NCBI GenBank assembly: GCA_037953625.1
Contig: CM075652.1
Coordinates: forward strand, 55,421,501-55,485,500
Origin: Crotalaria pallida
Lineage: Eukaryota > Streptophyta > Magnoliopsida > Fabales > Fabaceae
Length of the DNA: 64,000 bases
Direction of reading: 5' to 3'
A program made the position numbers and the translations under genes. Under the pieces are notes generated by a model, which saw only the letters and a program-made list of their open reading frames with translations, ran no database searches and was not told where the DNA came from. Positions 1-11,894 of the stretch are shown here, piece after piece (position 1 is the stretch's first letter; each line of letters begins with the position of its first letter).

Positions 1-1291
1 AAAGGTGAATTTCCAAAACGCATATAATTGATGATTAATTAATAAAATTTATTTAATTTTCATAAAAAAGTGTTTTTGTCTTCTAATATTTATATAAAAA
101 AATTATTTTTCATGTGTACATATTTTTGTGCGGAGAGGAAGTTTGAGAGATCTCTCCATTGAATTTGGGAGAGACTTACCAAAACGCAACAAATTTTTAA
201 AACAACAACTAGAAAAATCTACATTTTTAATTTATTATTATTTTAAATAAAATTATTTTATATATGTATTTTTGTGCATAGAGGAAGTCCAAGAGATCCC
301 ACCTCTATGATAAATTTGGGTGAGAAAAATTGGCTTATCAAAACACAACCAATTTTTATTATTGCGAAAAAAGATAAAGATTCATAAAAATTAATAGTTA
401 AATTATAAAAAAATTTAAAAAATTACATTTTAATTTTAGTATTTGATTAATTACTAAAAAATCTAGAAGTTAAAAAAAAAAGAAGGAAGAAAAAAATGAA
501 AGAAAGAAGGAAAGGACCTGAAGATGATGGGAGATGATGCTATAGTGCTATGGAGAGGATATGTGACAAGGAAGGGCTGAAGCACAACAACATGCGGTTC
601 TTGGAATGAAAATAAGAGGGCACGGAAAACGAAAGAAAAATTATCACAAAACTCTATGTAAAATTATTCCTCTCGAATTTTTGTGTGCACCTCTCTTCAA
701 AAAAAATTTTCTCCCGCCTCTCCAAAGTGAAGAAGGGACCTCTATTTATAGTAGAAAATAAGTAAAGAAAAATTTGTTAAAAATCAATTCCAAATCTTTT
801 CAAAATAATGATAATCTCTATTCAAATATTTTTGATTTTAAAAGAAAATTCTCGATTAAATCAAATTGATTCTCAATTGATTTTTTATATTTAAATTGAA
901 TTGATTCTCAAAAAAACGATTTTCAATCTTTTGAATTGATTGTCAAAATTTGAATTGATTTTCAATCATTTCAAAAAGAGGATAATCCTTTCCAAATAAT
1001 TTTTTGATTTGAAATAAAAAGTTTTCAATTGAAAAAAATATTCTCAACTCGATCAAATTGATTCTCAATCCTCAAATTGATTTTCAAATTTTTTAAAATG
1101 ATTCTCAAAATTTTCTAAATTGATTTTTAATCAATTCTCAAAATCTTTCTTTTTAAAAAAAAAATTATTTTCAATCTTTTGAATTGATTTTGTCAAAATT
1201 TTGGACGCAATCTTTTCAATTAATTTTTCTCCTTAAAAATTTTCAATGCACTTTTTATTTTGTTTGGGGGGGACAAAATTGGGTATCTACA
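1..1291 (-). mobile_element. 3' LTR (partial) of Ogre/Tat-like element
   Basis: This stretch is repeated almost base for base at 5371-6681, with scattered substitutions and short indels. Read on the minus strand it begins TGTAGATACCC at 1291 and runs off the left window edge. Just outside it the minus strand reads AAAGAGGGGCAGC, a polypurine tract, so this is the 3' LTR of a minus-strand element. Its AT-rich body and TGTAGATACCC start resemble legume Ogre/Tat Ty3-gypsy LTRs; the family name is from recollection, not a search. Confidence 0.75.
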
Positions 1292-1304
1292 GCTGCCCCT
1301 CTTT
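1292..1304 (-). other. Polypurine tract of the Ogre-like element
   Basis: The minus strand reads AAAGAGGGGCAGC directly before the LTR start TGTAGATACC. A purine run at the 3' LTR boundary primes plus-strand DNA synthesis, and here it fixes the element's orientation as minus. Confidence 0.65.
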
Positions 1305-1404
1305 ACCTGTTGCTTACATGATAACATGTGATTCAAAGAGTTTCACAAGTTATCATTGTAAGGAATGGGTAAAGAAATAGATACCAATTTTGTTTTCGAG
1401 AGGA

Positions 1405-1725
1405 GTGAAAAATCTTGGAACAGTTAGTCGAAGGGATGAGATAACCTTGGATCGGTTAATCGAATAATTGAGATGACCTTGGATCAGTCACTCAAAATAT
1501 GAGACAATGCAACCTTTGATCAGTTGCTCGAAGAGATGAGATAACCTTGGATCGGTTACTCGAATAATTGAGATGATCTTGATCAGTCACTCAGGATATG
1601 AGACAACCTTGGATTAGTTTCTCGAAGGGATACGATAACCTTGGATCGGTTACTCGGAATACGAGACAACCATGGATCAGTTGCTCGAAAAGATGAGATA
1701 ACCTTGGATCGGTTACTCAAATGCT
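1405..1725. repeat. Minisatellite inside the Ogre-like element
   Basis: About nine imperfect units share the core 'ccttggatcagt/cggttactcgaa' followed by 'gatgagataa' or 'tgagatga'. The basic period is about 35 bp, with alternating CAGT and CGGT variants that suggest a higher-order arrangement. Internal tandem arrays are common in Ogre-type elements. Confidence 0.8.
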
Positions 1726-2344
1726 TGATAAATTTATGAACAAAGTAATTAATGTAATGGCAAAAAGTGTTTTTGAATGTTTGAATGTCATGATGTAATG
1801 TGTTGCATTATCAAAATGTTATGAAATGTAATGATGCTTGATGTATTTATTTTTATTTGACTTTCAACTGAATTTTGTAATGAAATGCTATGACCTCAAA
1901 TGTATGCATGAGTTTGATGCATTTATGAAATATGATGCATGATGCAAATGTTTTTTTTAATATTCTTTTAGGGGTATGTAAGATGTAGGATGCATGCGCA
2001 CGGAATGAAGTCTAACTCAATGTAACATGTCCCTTTTTTTTTTCGCAACCATAATGGACTCCACCGAAGCATGGTTCACCATTTGAAAGGACAAGAATAA
2101 ATTTGCCCTGGTTTCTTCATCTTTACTGGTAATCTTCATACTTCAAAAGAATTTTATCCCAAAAATTGCTCCAGTATTAGCTTGATTTGTGCTTGGCTAT
2201 AACATTTTTTTTATTATTTTTTAGAAAAATAATAAAAAAAATCTGCCTCAGTGTGGACTTGATTTGTCTTGAATATCATATGATCCCCATAAGTGCTTGA
2301 GAGAGCTTAGGAGAAAACTTAATCTGTAGTGGCGATCAATCGCA

Positions 2345-2389
2345 AGATTTTTTATTATTTTCTTCATAAAAGAAAATAATAAAAAATCT
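2345..2389. repeat. Perfect 20-bp stem hairpin
   Basis: The arm AGATTTTTTATTATTTTCTT is followed after a 5-base loop (cataa) by its exact reverse complement. It lies in the non-coding interior of the Ogre-like element. A looser copy of the same motif lies near 2210-2245. Confidence 0.8.
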
Positions 2390-4890
2390 GCCCCAGTATT
2401 GGCTTGCTCTATGTTCGAATAATATCAGGGCCCAATGTATGTGCCTGAGAGGATTAGGGAATCAACTCAACAATATTACCCCAATATTAGCTTTGAAGAG
2501 GGATCGCACCCCATAAGTTGCCCTTATATGAAGACTTCATTCACTCCCTTTTATTTGACCCTAACTATTGCCTAGGTCGCCCTTTCAGGTTTTCAACCTA
2601 GCGGGTTGCTCTAACTTTTGCCTAGGCCGCCCTTTCGAGTTTTCAACCTAGCGAGCAATATTCTTTTTTTTTTTGGAATGCATATTTATTTAACAAGAAA
2701 TACTAATGCAAAGATCATGTGATATAAAAGTGTTTGAGTTGATATGAAAGTGATGGTCTTGGTGTAAATTAATGCATACATTAGAAATGAGATATTTTCA
2801 TCAAAATTTCCAAAAGTCAAAGGAGTCAGTTTTATTCTCACCTTGGTGTGTCTCTCAAGCAGATCAATCCTCAACGAGGTCTTTTAAGCTTGTAACGTGG
2901 CCAAGGGTTTCAAGGCTTTAATTTTCAAACAAATGGACATGAGGCTCAAAATATGTGTGCTTCCCTTACCTTTCTTATTTCTCCATTTTCTCCTTCTACC
3001 TACTCTTTCCAAACAAATTTTGCACAATTTTCAAATCATCAAGAGGATTTTCTAATGGTTGTAACGTGGTTAAGGGGTGATGATGTGACTTATGAAAGAA
3101 TGGATATAAAGGGCCAAAATTGATTTGGAGATTAAATGAGAATCTTTCTTTGGTGTGACTCTTAGCGTGGTTTGTGCAAGCATCGCGGATTCCCATCATG
3201 CTTCTTGAACTTTTTTGTATTTTTGCTTTCATTCTTTTGACTTTAGTTTTCTTGGGATATTCGTGAGCTCTTTATTTCTATTGCTTGCACTTCAACCACG
3301 GAAACCTCTTTCTTTACATTTGATTCTCATTATTGCTCGGGTAAAAATTGTTTTTGAGATTTTGAGAATAAAATTTTCTATTGGAGCCCAAATGGGGTGA
3401 ACAATGGTCAAATGTGTTTGGCTTTATGAAAAAAATGTAATCCTCTTGATATTTGAATAATTGGAAAAAATTGTTTGAAAAACTACCCGTCCCAGGTTAT
3501 ACACATGTTATGGGTTAAATGAAATAATCTCCCTTTCAAAATGTCAAAGCTCAATGGGGTAACTAGGGGTATCTCCTTAGTGTTTGGGATTTGCAAAGAG
3601 TGCCTTGTATCATTGAAAGAATCTACTTGAGGGTCCACATCAATGATGGATTTAAATTACTCTTTCCAGTTTCAAAATTAAATCAAATATCTCAAGTCAA
3701 TGCCAGAATTATTTTTTAATGATTTTTATTTATTGGAAATGTGGTGAGATGGTTTATTCACATGATCAAACACTAGTAAATGCTTGTTAAAATGATATGA
3801 AATGACAACTTTTTTTTGGTTTTTTTTTTTGCCATAATGAAATGAATGGTCAGTTGTGATCTCTTCATTGTTGAGCTTGTGTAACCGAGGGTTTGAAGCC
3901 TCATTCAAAATGGTTCACTTGTCCCTTCATTCAATCTAACATGTTCTTGAGCTTATTTGATGACTTCAATGTGTCAATGGACCTTGCTTATAAATGAGTC
4001 AAAGAAGGTGCTTTGGAGAAATAGTGATGGAACCTAGACTTTTCAAAGAATTTTTTTTATGAATGATGCACATGAATATGATGATGCAAAATGCATGATG
4101 CAGTTCCCTTAGAATCTATAAGATCCTACTTGGGGGCGATTAAAATATCTATAGACCACAATTCTATGACATTGTTCTATGGTACAACTAAAGTGTAACA
4201 CTCTAATTTGATAACTTGAAAAATTGTATATATTTTTTAATATTTGATTGACAAAATCCCCACAGCTTTTTCGAAGGTTAAGTAGGTAACAGACTAACTT
4301 TTTTGACACCTCTTAACCTTTGATAGTGAATGAAGAGGAATCATGATGGACTTATTCAAGTTCCAAATTAGAATGTTATACTAAGTGTACTTTATGGTGG
4401 CTCTAGACTTCTAAAGGTCCCCCGGATTGTCCTCAGTCTTTAAGGTGAAGACCCACCTCGCAAACCATCGACAAGAGCTTAGCTACGCCTCCCAAAATAG
4501 GTAGGACGCACCTTCCAAAGGTCGTGCTCACGAGAAATGGTTCCCAATCTGAGTGGTACTTTTACACACTACAAGAGACCATACACTTGGTAAGTCAAAG
4601 GTAGGGCAAAAGCACCCCTAAACTTAGGGTTTAAATAATAGTACTCGGGTATAGGGTTTCCGTGTGAGTCAAGATCTGTGTAAAAAACCTATTCCGGAGG
4701 CATACAAATCCCCTTTTTTATTAAATAAAAAAACAAAAAGAGATTACCATAAAGAATAAATATACAATTAAGAAAAAAAATTAAACAGATATATAAAATA
4801 AACAATTAATTAAAGGCAAACCAATTAGAAAAGAAAATAGGTCTCTTAAAAATAATCAATCATTTAGGCCTGCTCTCTTATTTAGTTTTG

Positions 4891-4908
4891 TCCCCAGTGG
4901 AGTCGACA
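4891..4908 (-). other. Primer-binding-like site of the Ogre-like element
   Basis: Read on the minus strand, two bases after the LTR end GCCGCGACA, the sequence is TGTCGACTCCACTGGGGA. It resembles the tRNA-Arg type site reported for Ogre elements, with one apparent change from TGGCGACTCC. It supports minus-strand orientation with the 5' LTR at 4911-6681. Confidence 0.5.
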
Positions 4909-4910
4909 GC

Positions 4911-6681
4911 TGTCGCGGCATGGGTCCCGGGGTCGCCCTCGGGGCCTCGCCTACGAGTGGGGGTCGACTGACCCAATATGGAGTCGCCACCGATTTTGTT
5001 GCAAAAACGCGGAAAAAATAATTGTCAATTAAAACGGATAAAGATCGGTCTCGAACTAGATAAATTCCGAGTTCGGGAGTCGGTTACGAGCCGGGGAAGG
5101 TATTAGCACCCCGTTCGCCCATTCGAAAATGGTACCTTTGATTGATTTTAATTAAAAGACCTAAATAATTGGTTTCCCAAAAAAATATTTGTTTTTTTAT
5201 TATTGTGCCTGACAAGGTTGCCCCTGAACCTACGTATCCTCATAAAACGAGAAATCAAGGCTACGTAGTTCTTAATGTTTTAATTTTAATGTTTATATAT
5301 ATAATTTTTTTAAAAAAATTGTTTGATGTGAAGAGGAAATATATACAAGACCTCGACATTTAGCCAAGGAAAGGTGAATTTCCAAAACGCATATAATTGA
5401 TGATTAATTAATAAAATTTATTTAATTTTCATAAAAAAGTGTTTTTGACTTCTAATATTTATAATTTATTTATATAAAAAATTTATTTTTTATGTGTACA
5501 TATTTTTGTGAGGAGAGGAAGTTTGAGAGATCTCTCCATTGAATTTGGGAGAGAAAAATCGACTTACCAAAACGCAACAAATTTTAAAAACAACAACTAG
5601 AAAAATCTACATTTTTAATTTATTATTATTTTAAAGAAAATTATTTATATATGTATTTTTGTGCAGAGAGGAAGTCCAAGAGATCCCACCTCTATGATAA
5701 ATTTGGGTGAGAAAAATTGGCTTATCAAAACACAACAAATTTTTATTATTGCGAAAAAAGATAAAGATTCATAAAAATTAATAATTAAATTATAAAAAAA
5801 TTTAAAAAATTACATTTTAATTTTAGTATTTGATTAATTACTAAAAAATCTAGAAGTTTAAAAAAAAAGAAGGAAGAAAAAAATGAAAGAAAGAAGGAAA
5901 GGACCTGATGATGATGGGAGATGATGCTATAGTGCTATGGAGAGGATATGTGACAAGGAAGAGCTGCAACACAACAGCATGCGGTTCTTGGAATGAAAAT
6001 AAGAGGGCACGGAAAACGAAATAAAAATTATCACAAAACTCTATGTAAAATTATTCCTCTCGAATTTTTGTGTGCACCTCTCTTCAAAAAAAATTTCTCC
6101 TTCCTCTCCAAAGTGAAGAAGGGACCTCTATTTATAGTAGAAAATAAGTAAAGAAAAAATTGTTAAAAATCAATTCCAAATCTTTTCAAAATAATGATAA
6201 TCTCTATTCAAATATTTTTGATTTTAAAAGAAAATTCTCGATTAAATCAAATTGATTCTTAATTGATTTTTTATATTTAAATTGACTTGATTCTCAAAAA
6301 AACGATTTTCAATCTTTTGAACTGATTGTCAAAATTTGAATTGATTTTCAATCATTTCAAAAAGAGGATAATCCTTTCCAAATAATTTTTTGATTTGAAA
6401 TAAAAAGTTTTCAATTGAAAAAAATATTCTCAACTCGATCAAATTGATTCTCAATCCTCAAATTGATTTTCAAATTTTTTAAAATGATTCTCAAAATTTT
6501 CTAAATTGATTTTTAATCAATTCTCAAAATCTTTCTTTTTTTTTAAAAAAAAAATGATTTTCAATCTTTTAAATTGATTTTGTCAAAATTTTGGACGCAA
6601 TCTTTTCAATTAATTTTTCTTCTTAAAAATTTTCAATGCACTTTTTATTTTGTTTGGGGGGGACAAAATTGGGTATCTACG
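4911..6681 (-). mobile_element. 5' LTR of the Ogre-like element
   Basis: This full-length LTR of about 1.77 kb ends at 4911 with GCCGCGACA on the minus strand and starts near 6680. Its last 1.3 kb matches 1-1291. The terminal TG of the other copy appears here as CG (position 6681 is g, where 1291 is a), so the end is mutated. The target duplication cannot be checked because the other end of the element lies outside the window. Confidence 0.7.
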
Positions 6682-6837
6682 GACTGTACTGGATTGAACA
6701 GGTGAAAAGTATAAATTTTTTTGAAGTCCGAAAAACAGAGGAAACTTCGTCCGTTTTTCACAGAGATTTTTATAAATTCAAGAGTTTAAAAAAAAAATTT
6801 CAAGTAACTAATTTAATTAAGGGAATAAAAGTGAAGA

Positions 6838-7302
6838 TGTCACACCCACACCTAACAGGCAATTTGGCCTACGAGCAATTTGTACCTGAGCGAGCAGTTT
6901 GAGCCTAACAGACAATTTTTCACACAACAGGGCATCTAATGGGAAGGTAAAACCCAAGGATCAATAAGCTGCTGCTTTACAATTACTTTTCCATTTTTAA
7001 GAGTTTTAATGTCCAGTAAATTCACATCATGCACATACACAGAAAATTCAGCATCAACAACACATATTAATTTCACATGACACATATATTCATATAACAC
7101 CATAAACATTATCTACCATGGTCCTATATTTTTCGCAAGCTTAAAACAAGTTCATTTATTTTATTTATTTATTCCAAAGTCTAATATTATCAACTACCCT
7201 AAGGTTTATTATTTTATTTATTCACCTAGCTTTAGCTCCCACTATATACAGTCTAGAACCTATTCCCTAAGTAGAGGTAATGCCCCCTCTTACCTCAACC
7301 GA

Positions 7303-7369
<67 letters not shown>

Positions 7370-8170
7370 CTCAAGTCCTTAACCTTTCTCCTTAGCCTTA
7401 TATCCTATAGAACTTGAATCTCTTGCTCCTTGCTTGCAATCTTATGAGAGCCACCAAATAGTGAGTGGGTATAGTGTCTAAATGGGAGGTTGATGGTGGA
7501 AGAGCTTTTACTTGCACTTGAGAAGCTTCTTGGGGCATGAGAGAGAAAACAAAGCCATGGGTATTGTGTGTTAGTGAGAGAAAGCTTGAAAGCTATGGTG
7601 ATAATGGAGGTGGTGATGATGGAGATGATGATGGTGGAAACCCTTGGTTCTTGGCTATGGAGACATGACTTCTCATGGAAGTTTGAGTTTCTAACTTAGG
7701 GAGGAAGAATGGAGCTTTACTTGAGCTCCATTCTCTTTATTTTTTTCCCCAGCAGCGAACTAATCGATTAGTCCACTGACTAATTGATTAGTCTGACTAG
7801 TTTTATTTATTTTCTTTTCTTTGCATTACAGAATGTCGTACTTTTTTGTTACCCGTCGGATCTAGCTCAAATTTGAAAGCAAGCTTCCCTACATATTAAC
7901 CTTCACATCCAACGGTGGCATTCGTGTTTAAAGTTGTAAATATTTTATTTTTAATTTCCTAATATAACGTATTTAAAACATCGAAACGCCGATTCTAACC
8001 CTCGTTTTCCCATCTTTCAACCTCCTTTCCGATGCCAATGCTTACTAACTCCTTCATGACACTCAATGAAATCCCAATCCATCACCTTAACTCTTCTTTA
8101 GCATAATTATCATTTTTCTAATCCGATTATTATTTTAATTATTCTTGGAATTAAAATTCGAGATGTTACA
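6838..8170 (+). mobile_element. LTR-like block, probably a Ty3-gypsy solo or fragmentary LTR
   Basis: The block starts TGTCACACCC and ends GAGATGTTACA, the inverted-end pattern typical of plant Ty3-gypsy LTRs. It holds no coding sequence. The five bases on each side (gaaga and gtatg) do not match, so a clean solo LTR with target duplication is not shown. The 156 bases between the Ogre-like LTR and this block may be its internal tail. Confidence 0.4.
7303..7367. repeat. (AG)n microsatellite
   Basis: This is a nearly pure AG run of about 32 dinucleotides with one interruption near its left end, inside the LTR-like block. Confidence 0.95.
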
Positions 8171-8456
8171 GTATGTTCGTTGTTTTTAATACAGTAAAAC
8201 TTGTATGAACTAATTGATTTATTGTTTCAATTTTTCTTTAAAGTTTTTGGATTGGTCTATAAGTTTAATACTCCAATACCCTTTTTATTTTTTAATTTTG
8301 GATTTTTTTTGGGTATAATATAAACTAATTGATTTTTTTACTAAACTCATTTTTCATCTTCATTATCTTCTCAAGGTTCTTGTTAAAAAGGATGAATGTG
8401 ACTATTTCTCAGGTTCAGGAATCTGACCTATCCTCAAGAAATCAAAGGTTGTCAAC

Positions 8457-9032
8457 TAGGAGTGTAACGGTCCAGTTCAGTCTGGTCTTTAATAGACTTT
8501 AGGGATCAGACCGATTAAATTAATGTGGTCCGTTTGGGAAGTTTTCCATATGCAAAGATCAGACCGTTCATACGATCCGGTCCGGTCTATTTAGACCATA
8601 ATAATAAAAATTGAATGAAAAACCCGTTTTTTTCTTTTTTTTTTCATTGAATTATAAGTCATTATATAAAGAAAAAACATTAATTTATTCTAAATGAGCT
8701 AGTTGAACATAAACGCGAGAAAGTAGTAGTCGAAGCCCAAACACAGCACAACACAACACAACATGGGACTTGTAATTCAAGTTCACACACACATAACTCA
8801 ACAGTATAATTCTTAAGAGTGGCTACTGCAGTGCTGTGTGTTTTTTTTAATATTTGAACTATCGGTCCGGTCTAGTCTTTGTGGTCTCAAAATTTATGAG
8901 ATCGTGGACCGGACCACAATAGAACGGTCCAAAAATATTCAGACCGAACCGGACCACAAGATCAAATCGGACCATATTTTTCGATCCGATCTTACCGGCT
9001 CGTGGTCCGGGATCGAATCACTTACACTCCTA
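8457..9032. mobile_element. Non-autonomous hAT-like element
   Basis: The ends are inverted: TAGGAGTGTAA on the left and the reverse complement of TAGGAGTGTAA on the right. Subterminal ggtccggt/accggacc motifs repeat on both sides. This matches the TAGGGGTGT-type ends of plant hAT elements. No transposase is present, and an 8-bp target duplication is not visible (ttgtcaac versus taatgtga), so the termini are probably old. Confidence 0.6.
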
Positions 9033-9344
9033 TAATGTGAATGCCGCCTATGACAATTGAAGCAATGGCAAAAGCCTTTGGAATGACGGTGGACTTCACC
9101 AAAAATCCTTGTGTTGTATCATGAAAATGGTGAAGGCTGGATAGGTGTGTGCTATAATCGATGTGTGAAGTGGAGAGTGAAATGGATATAAGAGAGGTAA
9201 AGGGCATTAAAAGAGAATTAGGATTAATTTTTAACTAGTGCATGTTTAAAAATTAATGGGTAAAAATTATAATGCTCCAGATGGGTTTAGTATTTTTCCA
9301 GCATATTTAGATTTTTGCATGAAAAATGTAAAAAAAGTTGCTCT

Positions 9345-9553
9345 TATTGGATAATCTCACGATTATCTCTAGGCATCTAAGGATATTCTGTAACTACTCA
9401 TACTAGTATATCTGTTGTACTCATAGTGATAAGCATTAGACTTAGTCTTAGATATGTCAGTTAGAATATACCTCTGTATTCTCTCACTCACTCATGTATT
9501 TATTGTAAACTCTACTGATCAATGAAAGTCATCACGAATTCATAAACTCTATA
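9345..9553 (+). repeat. 5' LTR of the first Copia element
   Basis: This 209-bp LTR carries the short promoter and transcript-end sequences of the element. It is 97.6% identical to the 3' copy by direct comparison (5 mismatches, no indel). Confidence 0.93.
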
Positions 9554-9565
9554 TGGTATCAGATA
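9554..9565 (+). other. Primer-binding site (initiator tRNA-Met type)
   Basis: TGGTATCAGATA follows the LTR directly. The usual Copia site is TGGTATCAGAGC, so the last bases have drifted. Confidence 0.85.
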
Positions 9566-9606
9566 GCTAGCTGCTTCACAGCAATCTCAAACGATCCTAC
9601 ACCATC

Positions 9607-9918
9607 ATGTCTTCCGAAACCACCTCTCCCACCACCAATCTCCTCACTGCTGATCCCACCCAACTTGTTGCACTCAATACCAGTGCGCACACCACTCTCA
9701 AGCTGAATTCTTCCAACTATCCTGCCTGGCACGTACACTTCAATTCCCTCCTTGTTGGCTATCTCTATTATGTTATTTTTGTCGATCACTTTTCCAAGTA
9801 CACCTGGTTGTACCCAATGAAAAATAAATCAGATGTATTCTCTATCTTTGTTCAATTCAAAAATGTCGTTGAAAAGTTCTTTGGTCATATGCTTTTGTCA
9901 CTGCCTCTTATCTCATAA
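9607..9918 (+). pseudogene. Hybrid gag-integrase remnant ORF (Copia)
   Basis: This 103-codon frame starts as a Copia gag N-terminus (residues 30-51, with the LKLNSSNYPAW motif that precedes the gag domain). It then passes in frame into the integrase core (YYVIFVDHFSKYTWLYPMKN). Protease, the zinc knuckle, the integrase HHCC finger and the first catalytic Asp are missing. After residue 91 the frame runs out of integrase; the next integrase segment (ASYLINRLPT) continues in another frame at about 9890-9930. So there are two deletions, one joining gag to integrase and one removing the middle of the integrase core, including the remaining catalytic residues. The product cannot integrate DNA. Confidence 0.8.
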
Positions 9919-9944
9919 ATAGACTACCCACTCACACTTTAAAA

Positions 9945-11894
9945 ATGAAATCACCATATGAAATTCTTCATCATCAAAACCCCAATTACTCCCATCAACA
10001 CTCCTTTGGCTACCTTTGCTTTCCGTGGCTCAAACCGTACACAAACACCAAACTTCAAGCCAAGTCCAAGGCATGTATCTTCATTGACTACTCTCTTCCT
10101 CACTATGCCTACCTTTGTCTTGACCCACCTCCACCTCCCCCTCCGTCCCATGACCCTTCCCCCCAGCCTCCTTCAGCATCACTGTCTCCCTCCGGCGGCT
10201 CCTCCTCAGGTACGTGTCCTGCACCTTCACCTACTCATCCTCCTCCACCAACAAATCATCACCCTATGGTCACTAGGTCCAAAAATAATATACCCAAGAT
10301 AGCCTACACTGTTACTAAACACCCACTACCTGAGAACTTAGAACCTTCCTGTGTGACCGAGGCCCTTAAACACCCACAATGGCGTGCTGCCATCTTTGAG
10401 GAATTTAATGCCTTACTGCGTAATGGTACCTGGTCCCTTGTTCCTCTCCCTTCTAACATAAATATTGTAGGTTGCAAGTGGTTATTCTGCATAAAAAGGA
10501 ACCCCAATGGCTTAGTCTCCAGATTCAAAGCCCGTCTTGTTGCAAAGGGCTTCACACAATGCCCAAGTATTGACTTTAAAGAAACATTTGCTCCGGTAGT
10601 CAAGCCACAAACTATCAAAGTTATTCTTACAATTGCACTGGCTTACTCCTGGCCTTTACACCAACTCGACGTAAATAATGCTTTTCTCCAAGGTTCCCTC
10701 ACCGAGGAAGTTTACATGAAACAACCACCAGGATTTGTGCACCCTCAATTTCCTAATCATGTTTGCAGGTTGCATAAAGCTATCTATGGTCTTCGTCAAG
10801 CACCTCGGGCCTGGCATGATGCCCTCAAGTCTTATGTGATAGGCTATGGTTTTTCAATGTGTAGAAGTGATGAATCCCTATTTGTCTATCAGCGTAACAA
10901 CACTCTCATTTATTTTCTTGTTTATGTTGATGACTTATTACTCACAGGGAACTCACCTACATTCATCAACCAATTCATCACTGACTTGTCACACAAATTC
11001 TCCTTAAACAATATGGGTACACCACATTATTTCCTCGGCATCGAGCTTATCTTCACCAAATCTAGTCTATTTATGTCCCAGCACAAGTACATCCGGGATA
11101 TTCTTCACAAGTTTAATATGACAGGTTCCAAAGCTTGTTCCACTCCTCTTTGTACAACCACTGCACTAAAGCTTGAAGATGGTACTGCTGCCACAGATAG
11201 CACTCAATATCGCAGCATCATTGGTGCGTTACAATACCTTACTTTGACTCGCCCTGATATCTCCTTTGTCGTGAGCAAGCTTGCTCAATTTATGCATCGT
11301 CCCTCTGAATGTCACATGCAACAGTTGAAGCGCACTCTTAGATATCTCAAAGGCACCATCAATTTTGGTCTCCAACTCATCAAACATCGGTCTCTTGATA
11401 TCACAGCTTACAGTGATGCGGACTGGGCAAGTGACTTAGACAGTCGCACCTCCACCTCCGCGTATATTTTGTATCTTGGTAGTAATCCTATCTCTTGGAG
11501 CTCTGAACGCCAGAGGACTGTGGCACGTTCCTCAACTGAAGTGGAGTATCGTTCTGTGGCAAACACTGCAACTGAAGTCCAATGGCTATGTCATCTTCTC
11601 TCTGAACTACATATTAAACCTCCAAGAGCCCCTCATCTGTACTGTGACAACGTTGGGGTGACATACTTATGTGCCAATCCTGTTCTTCATTCTCGCATGA
11701 AGCATCTTGAGCTTGACTACCACTTTGTTCGCGAGCTAGTCCGTCAAGGTCTCCTGGTGGTGTCCCATGTTTCAACTCGTGATCAACTTGCTGATATTCT
11801 GACAAAACCCCTTAGCAAACAACCTTTTACCAACATTTGGTCCAAGATGTCTCTCTTTGACGGCGATATCATCTTGCGGGGGCGTATTGGATAA
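9945..11894 (+). CDS. Copia polyprotein fragment: integrase C-terminus, reverse transcriptase, RNase H
   Basis: The 649-codon frame is open. Residues 1-50 match the end of a Copia integrase (KSPYEILHHQNPNY, then FGYLCFPWLKPY). A Pro-rich linker follows, then VTRSKNNI and the RT domain from about residue 141 (HPQWRAAIFEEFNALLRNGT). The RT active site YVDD is at residues 327-330. The Ty1-type RNase H region begins near residue 487 (AYSDADWA) and ends with DQLADILTKPLS. No upstream protease or integrase is intact, so this is the 3' part of a polyprotein with the start taken at the first Met of the open frame. It would act only if expressed from the LTR and helped by a related element. It belongs to the same general lineage as the decayed copy at 51853-56877. 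Confidence 0.9.
   Translation: MKSPYEILHHQNPNYSHQHSFGYLCFPWLKPYTNTKLQAKSKACIFIDYSLPHYAYLCLDPPPPPPPSHDPSPQPPSASLSPSGGSSSGTCPAPSPTHPPPPTNHHPMVTRSKNNIPKIAYTVTKHPLPENLEPSCVTEALKHPQWRAAIFEEFNALLRNGTWSLVPLPSNINIVGCKWLFCIKRNPNGLVSRFKARLVAKGFTQCPSIDFKETFAPVVKPQTIKVILTIALAYSWPLHQLDVNNAFLQGSLTEEVYMKQPPGFVHPQFPNHVCRLHKAIYGLRQAPRAWHDALKSYVIGYGFSMCRSDESLFVYQRNNTLIYFLVYVDDLLLTGNSPTFINQFITDLSHKFSLNNMGTPHYFLGIELIFTKSSLFMSQHKYIRDILHKFNMTGSKACSTPLCTTTALKLEDGTAATDSTQYRSIIGALQYLTLTRPDISFVVSKLAQFMHRPSECHMQQLKRTLRYLKGTINFGLQLIKHRSLDITAYSDADWASDLDSRTSTSAYILYLGSNPISWSSERQRTVARSSTEVEYRSVANTATEVQWLCHLLSELHIKPPRAPHLYCDNVGVTYLCANPVLHSRMKHLELDYHFVRELVRQGLLVVSHVSTRDQLADILTKPLSKQPFTNIWSKMSLFDGDIILRGRIG

Larger units (their letters stand above)
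1292..4910 (-). mobile_element. Non-coding interior of the Ogre-like element (LARD-like)
   Basis: This is the sequence between the two LTR copies. It contains no gag, protease, RT, RNase H or integrase motif in any frame; the open frames are short and unrelated to known proteins. It has a polypurine tract at 1292-1304 and a primer-binding-like site at 4891-4908, both read on the minus strand, plus a minisatellite and a perfect hairpin. A retroelement with LTRs, PBS and PPT but no coding capacity fits the definition of a large retrotransposon derivative, so mobility would need proteins supplied in trans. The other possibility is heavy decay, but the similar LTRs argue against great age. Confidence 0.65.

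Noticed and set aside
1405..1725. CRISPR-like array
   Set aside because: The repeats are degenerate and contiguous without unique spacers, in a plant retroelement; it is a minisatellite.
1..6681. Plus-strand orientation of the Ogre-like element
   Set aside because: The purine tract and primer-binding-like site are in the right places only on the minus strand.
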